Source: CAYYFX01 sp964471155
GTDB taxonomy: Bacteria; ARS69
Direction: 5' to 3'
NCBI GenBank assembly: GCA_964471155.1
Contig: CAYYFX010000007.1
Coordinates: 1 to 64,000 of the forward strand
Length of the DNA: 64,000 bases
A model generated the notes under the pieces. The model was not told the DNA's origin. It did no database searches and saw nothing but the letters and a program-made list of their open reading frames with translations. Below, piece by piece: positions 1 through 8,874 of this stretch (its first letter is position 1; each line of letters begins with the position of its first letter). A program made the position numbers and the translations under genes.

Positions 1-1
1 G

Positions 2-2047
2 CGCGCGGCGCTCGGCCTCGCCGTCCCGCGCCTCGCGCCCGCGGCGTTCCTGGCGGGCGCCGCGGCGGTGTTCCTGCCCGCGTCGCTGCCGGCGGCGCAC
101 GCGGCGCGGGCGCGCTGGATCGTGTCCGCGGGCGCGGGCCTCGCCGCGGGTGCCGTGGCAGGGCTGGCCGCGGCGCGGATGGCGATCGCGCCGCTCGGGC
201 TGGACGACGCGTCCGGCGCGGTCCTCGTCGCGGCGACCGTCCTGGCCGCGTTCGCCCTCGTGACGAAGGCGAACGCCCGCGCCCTGCGGATCGCCGGCGC
301 GGCCACGCTCGTGACGGGTGCCGCGCTCGCGGAGCGGACCTCGCCGCCGGTGGACCGGCGGGCGCTGCTGCTGGAGGGAGACCTCGCGGCGCGCACGTCC
401 CTCACGCGGCGCGCGCAGCAGTCGTGGCTGGCGTCGGACCAGGAGGACGACGTGCTCGGCGCGGCCATCCTGCGCCGCGGGTTGGCGCGGCGCCTGCTCG
501 TGGACGGCCGCCTCGAGGGGACGAACGAGTCCACGCTGCGCACGCACGCCGTGCTCGCGCACCTGCCGCTGCTCCTGCACGGCGACGCGAAGCGGATGCT
601 CGTGGTGGGCGCGGGCAGCGGCGGGGCCATCGCCGGCGCCATCGCGCACCCGCTGGAGCGGATCGACCTGTTCGACGTGAGCCGCGTCCCCGTGCGGGCG
701 GCGGTGCGGATGGGGCCGGTGTCGTACGGCGCGTTCCTGGACGGACGCCTGCGGATCGCCACCGGGGACCCGGAGGACCTGCTCGCCCGCGCGCCGCGCT
801 ACGACGTCGTCGTGCTGGAGGCGGCCGGGCGCTGGTCGGAGCGGGCCGTGACGGTCTCCACGCGCGAGTACCTCGAGCGCGTGCGCGCGCACCTGGCCGA
901 CGGCGGCATCGCCGCGGGATGGATCCCGGAGTCGGCGCTCACGCGCGAGGGCTTCCTCGCCGCGCTCGCGGCGTGGACGGCCGCATTCCCGCAGGTGGAG
1001 GTCTGGGCCGGCCACGGCGGCGACGCGATCGTGCTCGCGCGCGCCACGCCCGCCCGGCACGACTTCGGCGTGGTGCTGGCCGCGTACGGGGAGCCGGTCA
1101 TCCTCGGCGCATGCGAGGCCGCGTGGATCGGCACGCCGGATACGCTGCTGGCGCGGTTCCTCGTGGGCGACGCCACGGTCCGCCGCCTGGCGCGGGACGC
1201 GGTGGTGCCCGCCAAGGCCAACGGCGAGCTGGCCCGCCGCGAGGCGGCGCGGCGGCGCGCGAGTCCCACCGTCGATCCCGTGCCGGGGCTCGCCCGGATC
1301 CGCGACGACGTGCTCGCCGCGTTCACGAACACGCCCGCCGAGGGCTTCGCGGAGGCGGTGGCCCGCGCCGTGCGCGCGTCGGACCTCGCGCGCGAGGCGC
1401 TGGCGCTGGAGCTGGGCGGCCGGATCGACGACGCGGCGAACGCGTACCGCGAGGGCATGGACCTGAACCCGCGCGACGGCGCGCTGCGGCGCTCCTTCGC
1501 CATGCTGCGCTCCGAGCAGGGCATCGCGTACGGCGTGCGGCAGCAGTTCTTCGCCGCGCACCAGTACATGCGCGAGGCGGTGGAGACGGACACGACCTAC
1601 GCGCAGGGATTCGCGAACCTCGGGCTCCTGCTCTTCCAGACCGAGGAGTTCGACTACGCGCTCGCGTGCACCGGGCAGGCCACCGTGCTCGCGCCGGATG
1701 ACGACCTCTTCCAGCTCCAGATGGGCCGCATCTGGAAGCAGCGCGGCTACTTCGACAAGGCCCTGCCGCACTACGAGGCCGCGCGGGAGCTCAACCCGGG
1801 GAACATCGAGGCCGCGGTGGGCTGGTTGGACACGAAGCTGGCGATGCAGGGGGATCACGCGGATCTCGAGTGGGGACTGGCGTTCCTGCACTCGCTCCTG
1901 GAGATCGACCCCGACCACGAGGACGTGCACTACCGCATCCTGAAGCTGGAGGACGCGGTCCGGCGGCACGCCACACGCGCGCCCGGGATGGATGACACGG
2001 CGCCGCCCCCCGCGGGGCCGCCGGCCGCGAGCGGGGGCACGGGCTAG
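2..2047 (+). CDS. Spermidine-synthase-like (methyltransferase fold) protein with TPR tail, 5'-truncated
   Basis: The reading frame is open from the first bases, so the true start lies outside the window. The visible N-terminal third is hydrophobic (several likely membrane segments, up to about base 330). A Rossmann-type SAM-binding stretch follows near bases 595-690 (LVVGAGSGGAIAGA followed by the acidic strand IDLFDVS) and YDVVVLEA near base 800, as in spermidine synthase-like PABS-fold proteins. From about base 1390 to 1950 there are tetratricopeptide-type helices (AYREGMDLNPRDG, HYEAARELNPGN), suggesting protein interaction. This layout (membrane part, PABS domain, TPR) occurs in poorly characterised membrane spermidine synthase-like proteins; polyamine synthesis itself cannot be claimed. 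It ends 14 bases before the convergent minus-strand gene. Confidence 0.75.
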   Translation, partial: RAALGLAVPRLAPAAFLAGAAAVFLPASLPAAHAARARWIVSAGAGLAAGAVAGLAAARMAIAPLGLDDASGAVLVAATVLAAFALVTKANARALRIAGAATLVTGAALAERTSPPVDRRALLLEGDLAARTSLTRRAQQSWLASDQEDDVLGAAILRRGLARRLLVDGRLEGTNESTLRTHAVLAHLPLLLHGDAKRMLVVGAGSGGAIAGAIAHPLERIDLFDVSRVPVRAAVRMGPVSYGAFLDGRLRIATGDPEDLLARAPRYDVVVLEAAGRWSERAVTVSTREYLERVRAHLADGGIAAGWIPESALTREGFLAALAAWTAAFPQVEVWAGHGGDAIVLARATPARHDFGVVLAAYGEPVILGACEAAWIGTPDTLLARFLVGDATVRRLARDAVVPAKANGELARREAARRRASPTVDPVPGLARIRDDVLAAFTNTPAEGFAEAVARAVRASDLAREALALELGGRIDDAANAYREGMDLNPRDGALRRSFAMLRSEQGIAYGVRQQFFAAHQYMREAVETDTTYAQGFANLGLLLFQTEEFDYALACTGQATVLAPDDDLFQLQMGRIWKQRGYFDKALPHYEAARELNPGNIEAAVGWLDTKLAMQGDHADLEWGLAFLHSLLEIDPDHEDVHYRILKLEDAVRRHATRAPGMDDTAPPPAGPPAASGGTG

Positions 2048-2061
2048 ACGGCCGCGGGTCG

Positions 2062-3912
2062 CTACCCGACGAGTTCGCGCAGCGCCCTCTCGAAGAGGGG
2101 ACGGTCCGCCCGGCCGACACGCCGGATCGCCTCCGTCCACAGGCGGCGGGCCTCGTCCGGGTCGCCGGCGCGCAGCGCGCACAGGCCGCGATTGAACAGC
2201 GCCTCGGGATCGTCCGGCGCGACGGCCAGGATCGCCTCGAAGCCCGCGCGCGCCGCGGCGACGCGGCCGAGCGTGAGTTGCAGGTTGGCCCAGCGGGCGG
2301 CGCGGCGGATCGCGGAGGGCGCCGGGTCCGGGCGCAGCGCACGGTCCAGGGGACCGGCGATCGCGTCCAGCGCGTGGCCCGCGTGCGGCGCGGGACCGCG
2401 CGACTCCGCGAGGAGCGCGTCCCAGGAGCGCGTCGCGTCCTGCACGGGCATGCCGGCGGCGCGGTCCGCGCGCACGAGGAGCGCCGCCTCCGGCGAGAAG
2501 CACAGCGCGCGCCACTCGCCGCCGTCCAGCAGCGCGCGAAGGAACGCCGCGCTGCCGCGGGACGCGTGCCGCAGCAGCAGCCACTCCGGGTCGCGCCGCG
2601 CGCGCAGCGCGCGCCACGCCGCGGGATCCTCGTGCGCCGCGACGTACTCCGCCAGCCGCTCCGGTCCCGCCACCTCCAGCCGGCCGTCGAGGAACGAGCG
2701 GCGCTCCGGGTCGCGCCACACGACGTAGCCGCCGAAGTCGAGGTCGTGGAAGAGGCGCCCCGCCACGCCGAGCCGCCCGGCCGCGGCGAGACAGTCCTCC
2801 GGGAAGATCCCGGGCATCACGCCCAGCCCGCGCTCGCGCGGCAGCCCGAGCAACGCCGGCGATGCCCCGCGCAGCACGGCCACGGCGACGGCGAGCACGA
2901 TCGCCGCGGCGCCGGTCGCGGCCCGCGCGCCCGCGCGCGGGAATCGCGCGCCCGCGGCCGCCGCCAGCACCGGCGCCGCCGCGATCGCGAACAGCGGCAC
3001 GTTGCGCCGCGCCAGCAGCGCCAGCGCGAGGAACGGCAGGACGGCGAGCGCGCGCCGCCACGGGAACGGCCGGCCCGCGGCCAGCGCGATCGCCGTGAGC
3101 GCGAGCATCGCCCAGAAGAACCGCAGCACCGGATCCCCCGGCGACTGCAGCGGCGGCGCGAACTCGAGGATCCGCGCGAAGACCTCCGGTCCCGCGCCCA
3201 CGCGCCGGAACAGCGTGAGCGGGAACGCCCAGGCATGCACGCCGTAGGGATTCGCGAGCAGCGCGACCGCGCTCGCCGCGCCGGCCAGCGCCAGGTCCTT
3301 CGCGACCCGGCGCGATCCCGGCCACGCCAGCGCCGCGTGCCACAGCAGGAGCGCCGGGCCGAGGAACGCGAGCGAGTGCAGGTTGATCCACAGCGCCGTC
3401 AGCACGGGCAGCGCCGCCAGCTCGCGCCGCGGCGCGCCGCGATGCGCCCGCTCCACGACGAGCACGAAGCCGGCGAGCAGCACGTAGGTGGCCACCTCGG
3501 GCCGCTCCGTGGTCCGCTCGGCCGACGCCAGCAGCGCCAGCGCCGCCGCGCCGACCGCGCTCCACGTCCGCGCCCCCGTCGCGCGCGCCGCCGCCACCAG
3601 CAGCGCGCCCAGCGCGGCGAAGGCGAGCGCCTTCCCCAGCACCAGGGCGTCCGGACCGCCCCACCGCCACGCGGTCACGAGCCCCGCGTCGAACAGCCAC
3701 TGGAAGTTGAGCCACGCGCTGCCGGGAGCGACCCACGAGAACGGATCCGTGCGCGGCACGGCGCCGTGCTCCAGGATCCAGCGCCCCGACGCGAGGTGCC
3801 AGAAGACGTCCGGCTCCAGCAGCGGGTGCAGCGCGAGGGCCGCCCCGAGAAACGCGACGGCCGCGGCGCCCGGCGCCGCGGCCCTCGATCCCCCGCTCCG
3901 CACGGCGTCCAC
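2062..3912 (-). CDS. Polytopic membrane protein with C-terminal TPR-like region
   Basis: About 616 residues. Residues 28-46 read PLLEPDVFWHLASGRWILEH and then TDPFSW, a signature of a family of uncharacterised GT-C-like multi-spanning membrane proteins. Roughly ten hydrophobic helices follow up to about residue 380. A soluble part then contains a beta-rich stretch (GGYVVWRDPERRSFLDGR) and a C-terminal TPR-like segment (ARAGFEAILAVAPDDPEALF). A GTG start at 3912 was chosen because it follows the upstream dehydrogenase stop by 8 bases; a second in-frame GTG lies at 3903. The fold suggests a lipid-linked sugar transferase or related membrane enzyme, but no catalytic motif can be fixed, so the function is unknown. 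Confidence 0.7.
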   Translation of the reverse strand: MDAVRSGGSRAAAPGAAAVAFLGAALALHPLLEPDVFWHLASGRWILEHGAVPRTDPFSWVAPGSAWLNFQWLFDAGLVTAWRWGGPDALVLGKALAFAALGALLVAAARATGARTWSAVGAAALALLASAERTTERPEVATYVLLAGFVLVVERAHRGAPRRELAALPVLTALWINLHSLAFLGPALLLWHAALAWPGSRRVAKDLALAGAASAVALLANPYGVHAWAFPLTLFRRVGAGPEVFARILEFAPPLQSPGDPVLRFFWAMLALTAIALAAGRPFPWRRALAVLPFLALALLARRNVPLFAIAAAPVLAAAAGARFPRAGARAATGAAAIVLAVAVAVLRGASPALLGLPRERGLGVMPGIFPEDCLAAAGRLGVAGRLFHDLDFGGYVVWRDPERRSFLDGRLEVAGPERLAEYVAAHEDPAAWRALRARRDPEWLLLRHASRGSAAFLRALLDGGEWRALCFSPEAALLVRADRAAGMPVQDATRSWDALLAESRGPAPHAGHALDAIAGPLDRALRPDPAPSAIRRAARWANLQLTLGRVAAARAGFEAILAVAPDDPEALFNRGLCALRAGDPDEARRLWTEAIRRVGRADRPLFERALRELVG

Positions 3913-3920
3913 GCGCCGGA

Positions 3921-5057
3921 TCAGGCGGGAGCCGCCGCCCGCGCCCGCTCCGCGACGGCGTTCGCCATGTCCGTGGTGGTGCTCCGGCCGCCCATGTCGT
4001 AGGTGCGGACCTTGCCCTCGGCGATCACCGCGGCCACCGCCGCGCGGATCCGCTTCGCCTTCTCCTTCTCGCCGAGCCAGTCCAGCATCATCTCGGCGGA
4101 CAGGATGCACGCCACCGGGTTCACCTTGTTCTGGCCGGAGTACTTCGGCGCCGACCCGTGCGTGGGCTCGAACACCGCGTACCTGTCGCCGATGTTCCCG
4201 GACGCCGCGAAGCCCAGCCCGCCCACGAGCTGCGCGCACAGGTCCGAGATCACGTCGCCGAACAGGTTCGAGCAGACCAGCACGCCGTACTGCTCCGGGT
4301 TCTTGATGAGCCACATCGTCATGGCGTCGATGTTCGTCTCCCAGAGATCGATCCCCGGGTACGACTTCGCCACCTCGCGCGCCACCCGCACCATCAGCCC
4401 CGACGTCTCGCGCAGCACGTTCGGCTTCTCCACGATGGTGACGTTCGGGTAGCCGTGCGCCTTCGCGTACTCGAACGAGTCGCGGATGATGTTCGTGGCG
4501 CCGCGCCGCGTGATGACGCGGCACGTGATGGCCATGTCCTCCGCGGCCGTCGTGTCGAACTTCCTCATGGCCGGCGAGCCCGCCTTCAGCGCGCCGCGCA
4601 CCGCATCCGGCACCGGGTGGAACTCCACGCCGGCGTACATCCCCTCGGTGTTCTCGCGGAACACGACGATGTCGATGCCCTCGCGGTGGTTCAGCGGGTT
4701 CCCCGGGAACGCGTGGCACGGGCGGCGGTTCGTGCGCAGGTCGAACTCCTGGCGCAGCCGCACGATGGGGCTCCGGTAGGTGAGGCCCTTCCCCTTCAGC
4801 GCGGGAACGAGCGCCTCCTCGGCCTCCTCCTTGGGCAAGGACGTGATCGCGCCGAAGAGCGACGCGTCCGTGTTCCGCAGGATGTCGAGGGTGCGGTCCG
4901 GCAGCGGGTTGCCTTCCGTCCGCCAGAACTCCCAGCCGATGTCCGCGTGCACGTACTCGGCCTCGAAGCCCACGGCGTCCAGCACCTTGCGCGCCGCGTC
5001 CATCACCTCCACGCCGATGCCGTCCCCCGGCATCCACGCGATCCTGTACCTGGCCAT
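3921..5057 (-). CDS. Isocitrate/isopropylmalate dehydrogenase family protein
   Basis: 378 residues, the normal length for a beta-decarboxylating dehydrogenase. Visible family signatures: N-terminal PGDGIG; RTNRRPCHAFPGNPLN and FRENTEGMYAGVEF around the active site; the metal-binding aspartates in SNLFGDVISDLCAQLVGGLG; and the dinucleotide-binding FEPTHGSAPKYSGQNKVNP near residue 300. The substrate loop reads RSPIVRLRQEF, keeping the arginine and a serine seen in isocitrate enzymes but not the usual asparagine. NAD-dependent isocitrate dehydrogenase is therefore likely, while isopropylmalate, homoisocitrate or tartrate cannot be excluded. The ATG at 5057 is preceded by AGGAG at good spacing; the upstream in-frame start at 5099 would add an unlikely Arg/Ala leader. 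No leu or TCA genes are adjacent. Confidence 0.9.
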   Translation of the reverse strand: MARYRIAWMPGDGIGVEVMDAARKVLDAVGFEAEYVHADIGWEFWRTEGNPLPDRTLDILRNTDASLFGAITSLPKEEAEEALVPALKGKGLTYRSPIVRLRQEFDLRTNRRPCHAFPGNPLNHREGIDIVVFRENTEGMYAGVEFHPVPDAVRGALKAGSPAMRKFDTTAAEDMAITCRVITRRGATNIIRDSFEYAKAHGYPNVTIVEKPNVLRETSGLMVRVAREVAKSYPGIDLWETNIDAMTMWLIKNPEQYGVLVCSNLFGDVISDLCAQLVGGLGFAASGNIGDRYAVFEPTHGSAPKYSGQNKVNPVACILSAEMMLDWLGEKEKAKRIRAAVAAVIAEGKVRTYDMGGRSTTTDMANAVAERARAAAPA

Positions 5058-5123
5058 GGCGGAATCACTCCTGGCGGCGGGCGTGGCGCGCGGGCGCACG
5101 GACGGCCGGCCGCGGTCTCGGGG

Positions 5124-6644
5124 TCAGCGAACGACGATGAACTTCCCGGTCTGCTCCACGCTCTCGGTGACCGTCTGGGTCCCGCCGCCCTCCACCGGCA
5201 CGTCGCGGCGGTCCGTGCCCTGCACGTGGAAGAGGTAGATGCCCGGCACCAGGTGCTCCCCGGCGTCCGTCCGCAGGTCCCATTCCCGGCTGGTCGGCGA
5301 CGTGCTCCGCGGCTGGCCGGGCCCGTGCTCCAGCGTGATCAGGTGCTCCGCGGCCTCGTTGAAGACGCGGATGGTGGCGGCCGTGGGCAGGTTCGCGAAG
5401 ACCACCTTCGCCCCGCGCTCCTGGAAGTCCGCCCGCCGCTTGTACGGGTTCGGCACCACGTAGATCTCCCGGCTGCGCACGCGCTCCTGCACGGCCGGGT
5501 ACAGCTTCCCGGTCTCGGCCCGCGGGCCCTCGAACGTCAGCCCCAGGTTGTTGCCGAGGAAGCCCCGGTCGAAGGTGGACACGGCGTACCGGTAGGGGAA
5601 GTCGTCGTGCACGTCGAAGTCCGTCACGGTGAACGCGCGCGCGGCGGGGTCGTACACCAGGTCGATGTCGTTCCCCTCGAACTCGTCCTCCGTGAGCAGC
5701 ACGAACTCGAACTTCGACTCGCACTGCCGGATCTCGCCCAGCAGCGTGAACGAGTCCACGTCCGGGAGATCCGAGCGCCACAGGTGGTATCCCTCGAACG
5801 CCTCGAGGTCCGCGGTCATGCGGGCGTTCGCCGGGAACACGTAGTGCGCCGTCCACTTCACCGTGTCCCCCGGGGCGGTGGCGCCCTCGCCGAACCGGAT
5901 CCGCATGGCGTCCATGATGTCGAACACCTGCGCGGGCGAGGAGACGTTGAGGATCGTGGTGGGGACGGTGGGCGGCAGCGGGTTCGGGATGTTCGCCAGG
6001 TTGACCGGCCCGGCCACGCGCACGTTCAGCCCCTCGGACAGGCTGGCCACGCTGTTCAGCGCCGTGACGAAGTAGCCCGAACTCGCGGACAGCGTGCTGT
6101 TCACTCCGGACACCGTGACGGGGCACGTGCCCAGCGGTCCGTCAGGGTCGTTCACGTTGTCGGAGATGCGGATCCCGAGGTCCGGCGCGAACGCGGACCG
6201 GTACAGGTGCAGCGAGTCGGCGGTCACGATGCGCAGCGTGTCCGTGCGAAGCGGCGCGCCGGTGCCGGACGCGTTCGAGAAGATCTGGGAAAGCAGCAGG
6301 AGCCGCCGGCCGAACCCGGGATCCTGCGGGATCTTGGTGACCCGCAGCCGGTAGTCGCAGTCCAGGCGGTACAGGCCCTCGACCGTGAGGGTGGCGTTGT
6401 TCGACGGGATGGGGTCCAGGCCGGCGAACGTGATGCCGGTGACGGCACGCCCTTCGTCCGCCGGCGCCTCCGGCCACCGGATGACCACCCGCTTCGAGAA
6501 CGGCTCCACGGAGAGGTCCAGGTCCGGCAGGTCCAGGTTCTGCGCGCCGGCCGGCGCCGCCAGTCCCGACGCGGCGATCAGCCACGCGGCCGCCACGGAG
6601 GCACACCTTCCGCGCGGGCGCCTCGGACAGGGGCTTCGGGTCAT
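5124..6644 (-). CDS. Exported protein with FlgD/T9SS-like C-terminal domain
   Basis: 506 residues beginning with a basic, Arg-rich stretch, a hydrophobic core and AGA/Q, a plausible signal peptide ending near residue 35. The middle is rich in beta-strand-like sequence and Asp/Asn with no recognised catalytic motif. The last ~110 residues have the layout of FlgD Ig-like or T9SS-type domains: VVPNPYK, an Ig strand with TIRVFNEAAEHLITLEHG, then REWDLRTDAGEHLVPGIYLFHV and a final TGKFIVVR. Such domains anchor or sort exported proteins in FCB-group bacteria. It sits 51 bases after the upstream Ig-like lipoprotein gene and is probably co-transcribed with it. The specific role is unknown. Confidence 0.8.
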   Translation of the reverse strand: MTRSPCPRRPRGRCASVAAAWLIAASGLAAPAGAQNLDLPDLDLSVEPFSKRVVIRWPEAPADEGRAVTGITFAGLDPIPSNNATLTVEGLYRLDCDYRLRVTKIPQDPGFGRRLLLLSQIFSNASGTGAPLRTDTLRIVTADSLHLYRSAFAPDLGIRISDNVNDPDGPLGTCPVTVSGVNSTLSASSGYFVTALNSVASLSEGLNVRVAGPVNLANIPNPLPPTVPTTILNVSSPAQVFDIMDAMRIRFGEGATAPGDTVKWTAHYVFPANARMTADLEAFEGYHLWRSDLPDVDSFTLLGEIRQCESKFEFVLLTEDEFEGNDIDLVYDPAARAFTVTDFDVHDDFPYRYAVSTFDRGFLGNNLGLTFEGPRAETGKLYPAVQERVRSREIYVVPNPYKRRADFQERGAKVVFANLPTAATIRVFNEAAEHLITLEHGPGQPRSTSPTSREWDLRTDAGEHLVPGIYLFHVQGTDRRDVPVEGGGTQTVTESVEQTGKFIVVR

Positions 6645-6695
6645 CGGACGTCCTCTCCTCGGCCCCCGCTCCCGCGGCGGGCCGTCGACGGCTGG

Positions 6696-8768
6696 CTAGG
6701 GTACGGGGAACTCGCCGAACTCGGTAAGGACCGCCCGGATGAAGTCGCGGAACGCCGGGCGTTCCACGAAGTACGGGTGGAAGCCGAGGTAGATCAGGTT
6801 CCCGTTCACACCGGGGGACGTGAGCCTCCGCACCCCCACCACGGACGTCCCGTCGTTGGCCCGGTAGATGGGCTCGGTGAGCGTGGTGTCGATGGGGATG
6901 ATGCCCAGGTCGTAGAAGCCGAAGCCGCGCAGGAGGGGGCCCTGCGGCCACGTCAGCGGGTCGAACACGAGGTCCGGATACGGATTGGCGCCCGTCGTGA
7001 TCTGCGACCGGGCGATGCGCAGGCGGCGGGTGGCGTCCGCGCCCACGTTCGAGTTGCCCACCGCCCGCTCGATGCGCGAGATGCCGAACTGCGACGCCAT
7101 CCAGTGGTCCAGGACGGTGGTGTCCGTGAGCGTGGACTGGAAGTTCACCTCGACGGAGGATCCGCCCATCCAGTCGATGGAGCCGTCCACGGCGCTCTGC
7201 TGGTAGCGCACCGCGTTCGAGGGGGCGAGCCCGCACAGGAACAGGTTGCCGCCGCTGGCCACGTACGACGGCAGGGGGCTCGGCGGCTCCTTGTGGTAGC
7301 TCTCCATCACCGAGGCGTCGCCGCCGGCGCGCTGGGCGTACGCGCTCAGGAACCAGAACGTGCTGGAGGCGCAGTCCAGGAGCGCCAGGCTGGGCTCCTC
7401 CGTGCTGTCGGTCTCGTGGATCTGGTAGTCGTAGCCATCGAAGTAGTACTGGATGAGGCCCAGTTCCACCTCGGGATAGTCCACGGGCCAGATGAAGCTG
7501 TTCTGGAGCGACTGCGGGTTCGTGTCCACGACCACGAGCACGTAGCGGCTCTCCAGCGGGCAGAACCGCGGTCCGGCGAACACGCGCAGGCGCGCCGCGA
7601 GCACGTTGATGAAGCCGGCCTCGTCGATGGCGCGGACGAAGAAGGTGTGCGGGCCCTCGTCCGGGAACCACAGCGCCTCCGGCTCGCCCGGGACCTGCTC
7701 CGGGTACTCCGTGTCCGTGATGGAGAACGGCGTCCAGTTCGTGGTGTCGTCCACGGCATGGCTGAAGCCGGCCACCGCGGCCCCGGACGGACCCGGCGTG
7801 GCGCGCCACTCGAACCGGATGCCCTGTCCCGCGAAGACCTCGCGGACCTCCACCTGTCCGGCCGCGAACGACCCGAGGATGTTCGACGTCATGAAGATCG
7901 TGGGCCCGTCCAGGGCGCGCGTGACCTGGAACACCCGCGTGTTGATCCGGCGCGTGAGGATCCGCTCCGTGGCGCCGGCGTCGTCGATGGCCCGGATCCC
8001 GAAGATGGCCTTGTTCGGCGGCGGCGTGGCGTTCACGTTCGGGAAGAAGACCGAGTCCTCCTCCGTGAAGCGCCAGACCAGGGAGTCCGTGTAGTAGCCG
8101 CCGGCGAAGTCCGGGTAGTACGTGAGCGTGTCCAGCCAGGCCACGACGCGGGACAGATCGTCGATGGGCTCGCCGGTGTCGCGGACGAAGTCCTCGAGCT
8201 GCGTGAGCGCGTAGAGGTAGCCCACCACGAGCCCGTCGTCGTCGCTGCCCCGCCAGTTGAACTCCACCTGGGAGCCCCACTGGCCCAGCTCGCGCGGCGA
8301 CGGATCCACGATCTCCGTATACGGCGCGATCGTCTTCGCGTTGAAGCTGCGGAACGCGGGGGTCTCGTCCACGGCCCCGTTGTTGTCCACGGCGCGGATG
8401 AACACCGTGTGGTACTGCGAGTACACGGAGTCCGGCAGGGGCGTGATGTAGTCCGGGAGCGGCTCCACGCAGCAGGTGTCCCGCGCCTCCACGATGAAGA
8501 GGCTGTCGTTCCCGAAGACCGGACCCTCCCAGTCGTCCGGCGTCTCCCACGCGATCTCGTAGTGGTCCACGAAGCCGTCGTCGTCCCAGCCGAACCAGAA
8601 CAGGTTGACCTCGAAGCTGGCGTCCGAGGCCTCCGGCGGCGCGGACGACAGCCGCGTGTTCGGCGGCTGGTTCGGCACGAGCGAACCCGGCTCCGAGTCG
8701 CAGCCGGCCCAGAGCGCCGCGGCGACGAGCGCCGGGACGAGCAGTGCGGAGCGGGGCACGCGGTTCAT
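6696..8768 (-). CDS. Large lipoprotein with Ig/fibronectin-like repeats
   Basis: 690 residues from the ATG at 8768, which follows GGGGAAGG at good spacing; the in-frame GTG upstream at 8819 adds a non-signal-like leader. The signal peptide LLVPALVAAALWAGC carries a lipobox with Cys at about residue 22. The mature protein repeatedly uses the pattern F-x-W-(R/G)-G-x-D-D-D-G-x-V (LFWFGWDDDGFVDHYEIAWE; NWRGSDDDGLVVGYLYAL), typical of tandem Ig-like or Fn3-like domains in FCB-group exported proteins. A different C-terminal part (about residues 440-690, with SGGNLFLCGLAPS and GNLIYLGFHPYFVE) looks like a ThuA/GATase-like fold, seen in some such lipoproteins. It is the middle member of three consecutive exported-protein genes and shares the repeat style with its upstream neighbour. 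Confidence 0.75.
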   Translation of the reverse strand: MNRVPRSALLVPALVAAALWAGCDSEPGSLVPNQPPNTRLSSAPPEASDASFEVNLFWFGWDDDGFVDHYEIAWETPDDWEGPVFGNDSLFIVEARDTCCVEPLPDYITPLPDSVYSQYHTVFIRAVDNNGAVDETPAFRSFNAKTIAPYTEIVDPSPRELGQWGSQVEFNWRGSDDDGLVVGYLYALTQLEDFVRDTGEPIDDLSRVVAWLDTLTYYPDFAGGYYTDSLVWRFTEEDSVFFPNVNATPPPNKAIFGIRAIDDAGATERILTRRINTRVFQVTRALDGPTIFMTSNILGSFAAGQVEVREVFAGQGIRFEWRATPGPSGAAVAGFSHAVDDTTNWTPFSITDTEYPEQVPGEPEALWFPDEGPHTFFVRAIDEAGFINVLAARLRVFAGPRFCPLESRYVLVVVDTNPQSLQNSFIWPVDYPEVELGLIQYYFDGYDYQIHETDSTEEPSLALLDCASSTFWFLSAYAQRAGGDASVMESYHKEPPSPLPSYVASGGNLFLCGLAPSNAVRYQQSAVDGSIDWMGGSSVEVNFQSTLTDTTVLDHWMASQFGISRIERAVGNSNVGADATRRLRIARSQITTGANPYPDLVFDPLTWPQGPLLRGFGFYDLGIIPIDTTLTEPIYRANDGTSVVGVRRLTSPGVNGNLIYLGFHPYFVERPAFRDFIRAVLTEFGEFPVP

Positions 8769-8874
8769 GGCCTTCCCCCTGCTGCAGGCGTGCTGCCGGT
8801 GCGGCGGATCCGGGGACATCCGCGCGGGTGGATGGGGAGTGCGGGGAAGCGGGGTCCCATGGGCGCGGTCCTCC

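Noticed and set aside
6683..6694. The palindrome GCCGTCGACGGC after the Ig-like lipoprotein gene
   Set aside because: It is only 12 bases with no T-run or promoter context and is expected by chance in this composition.
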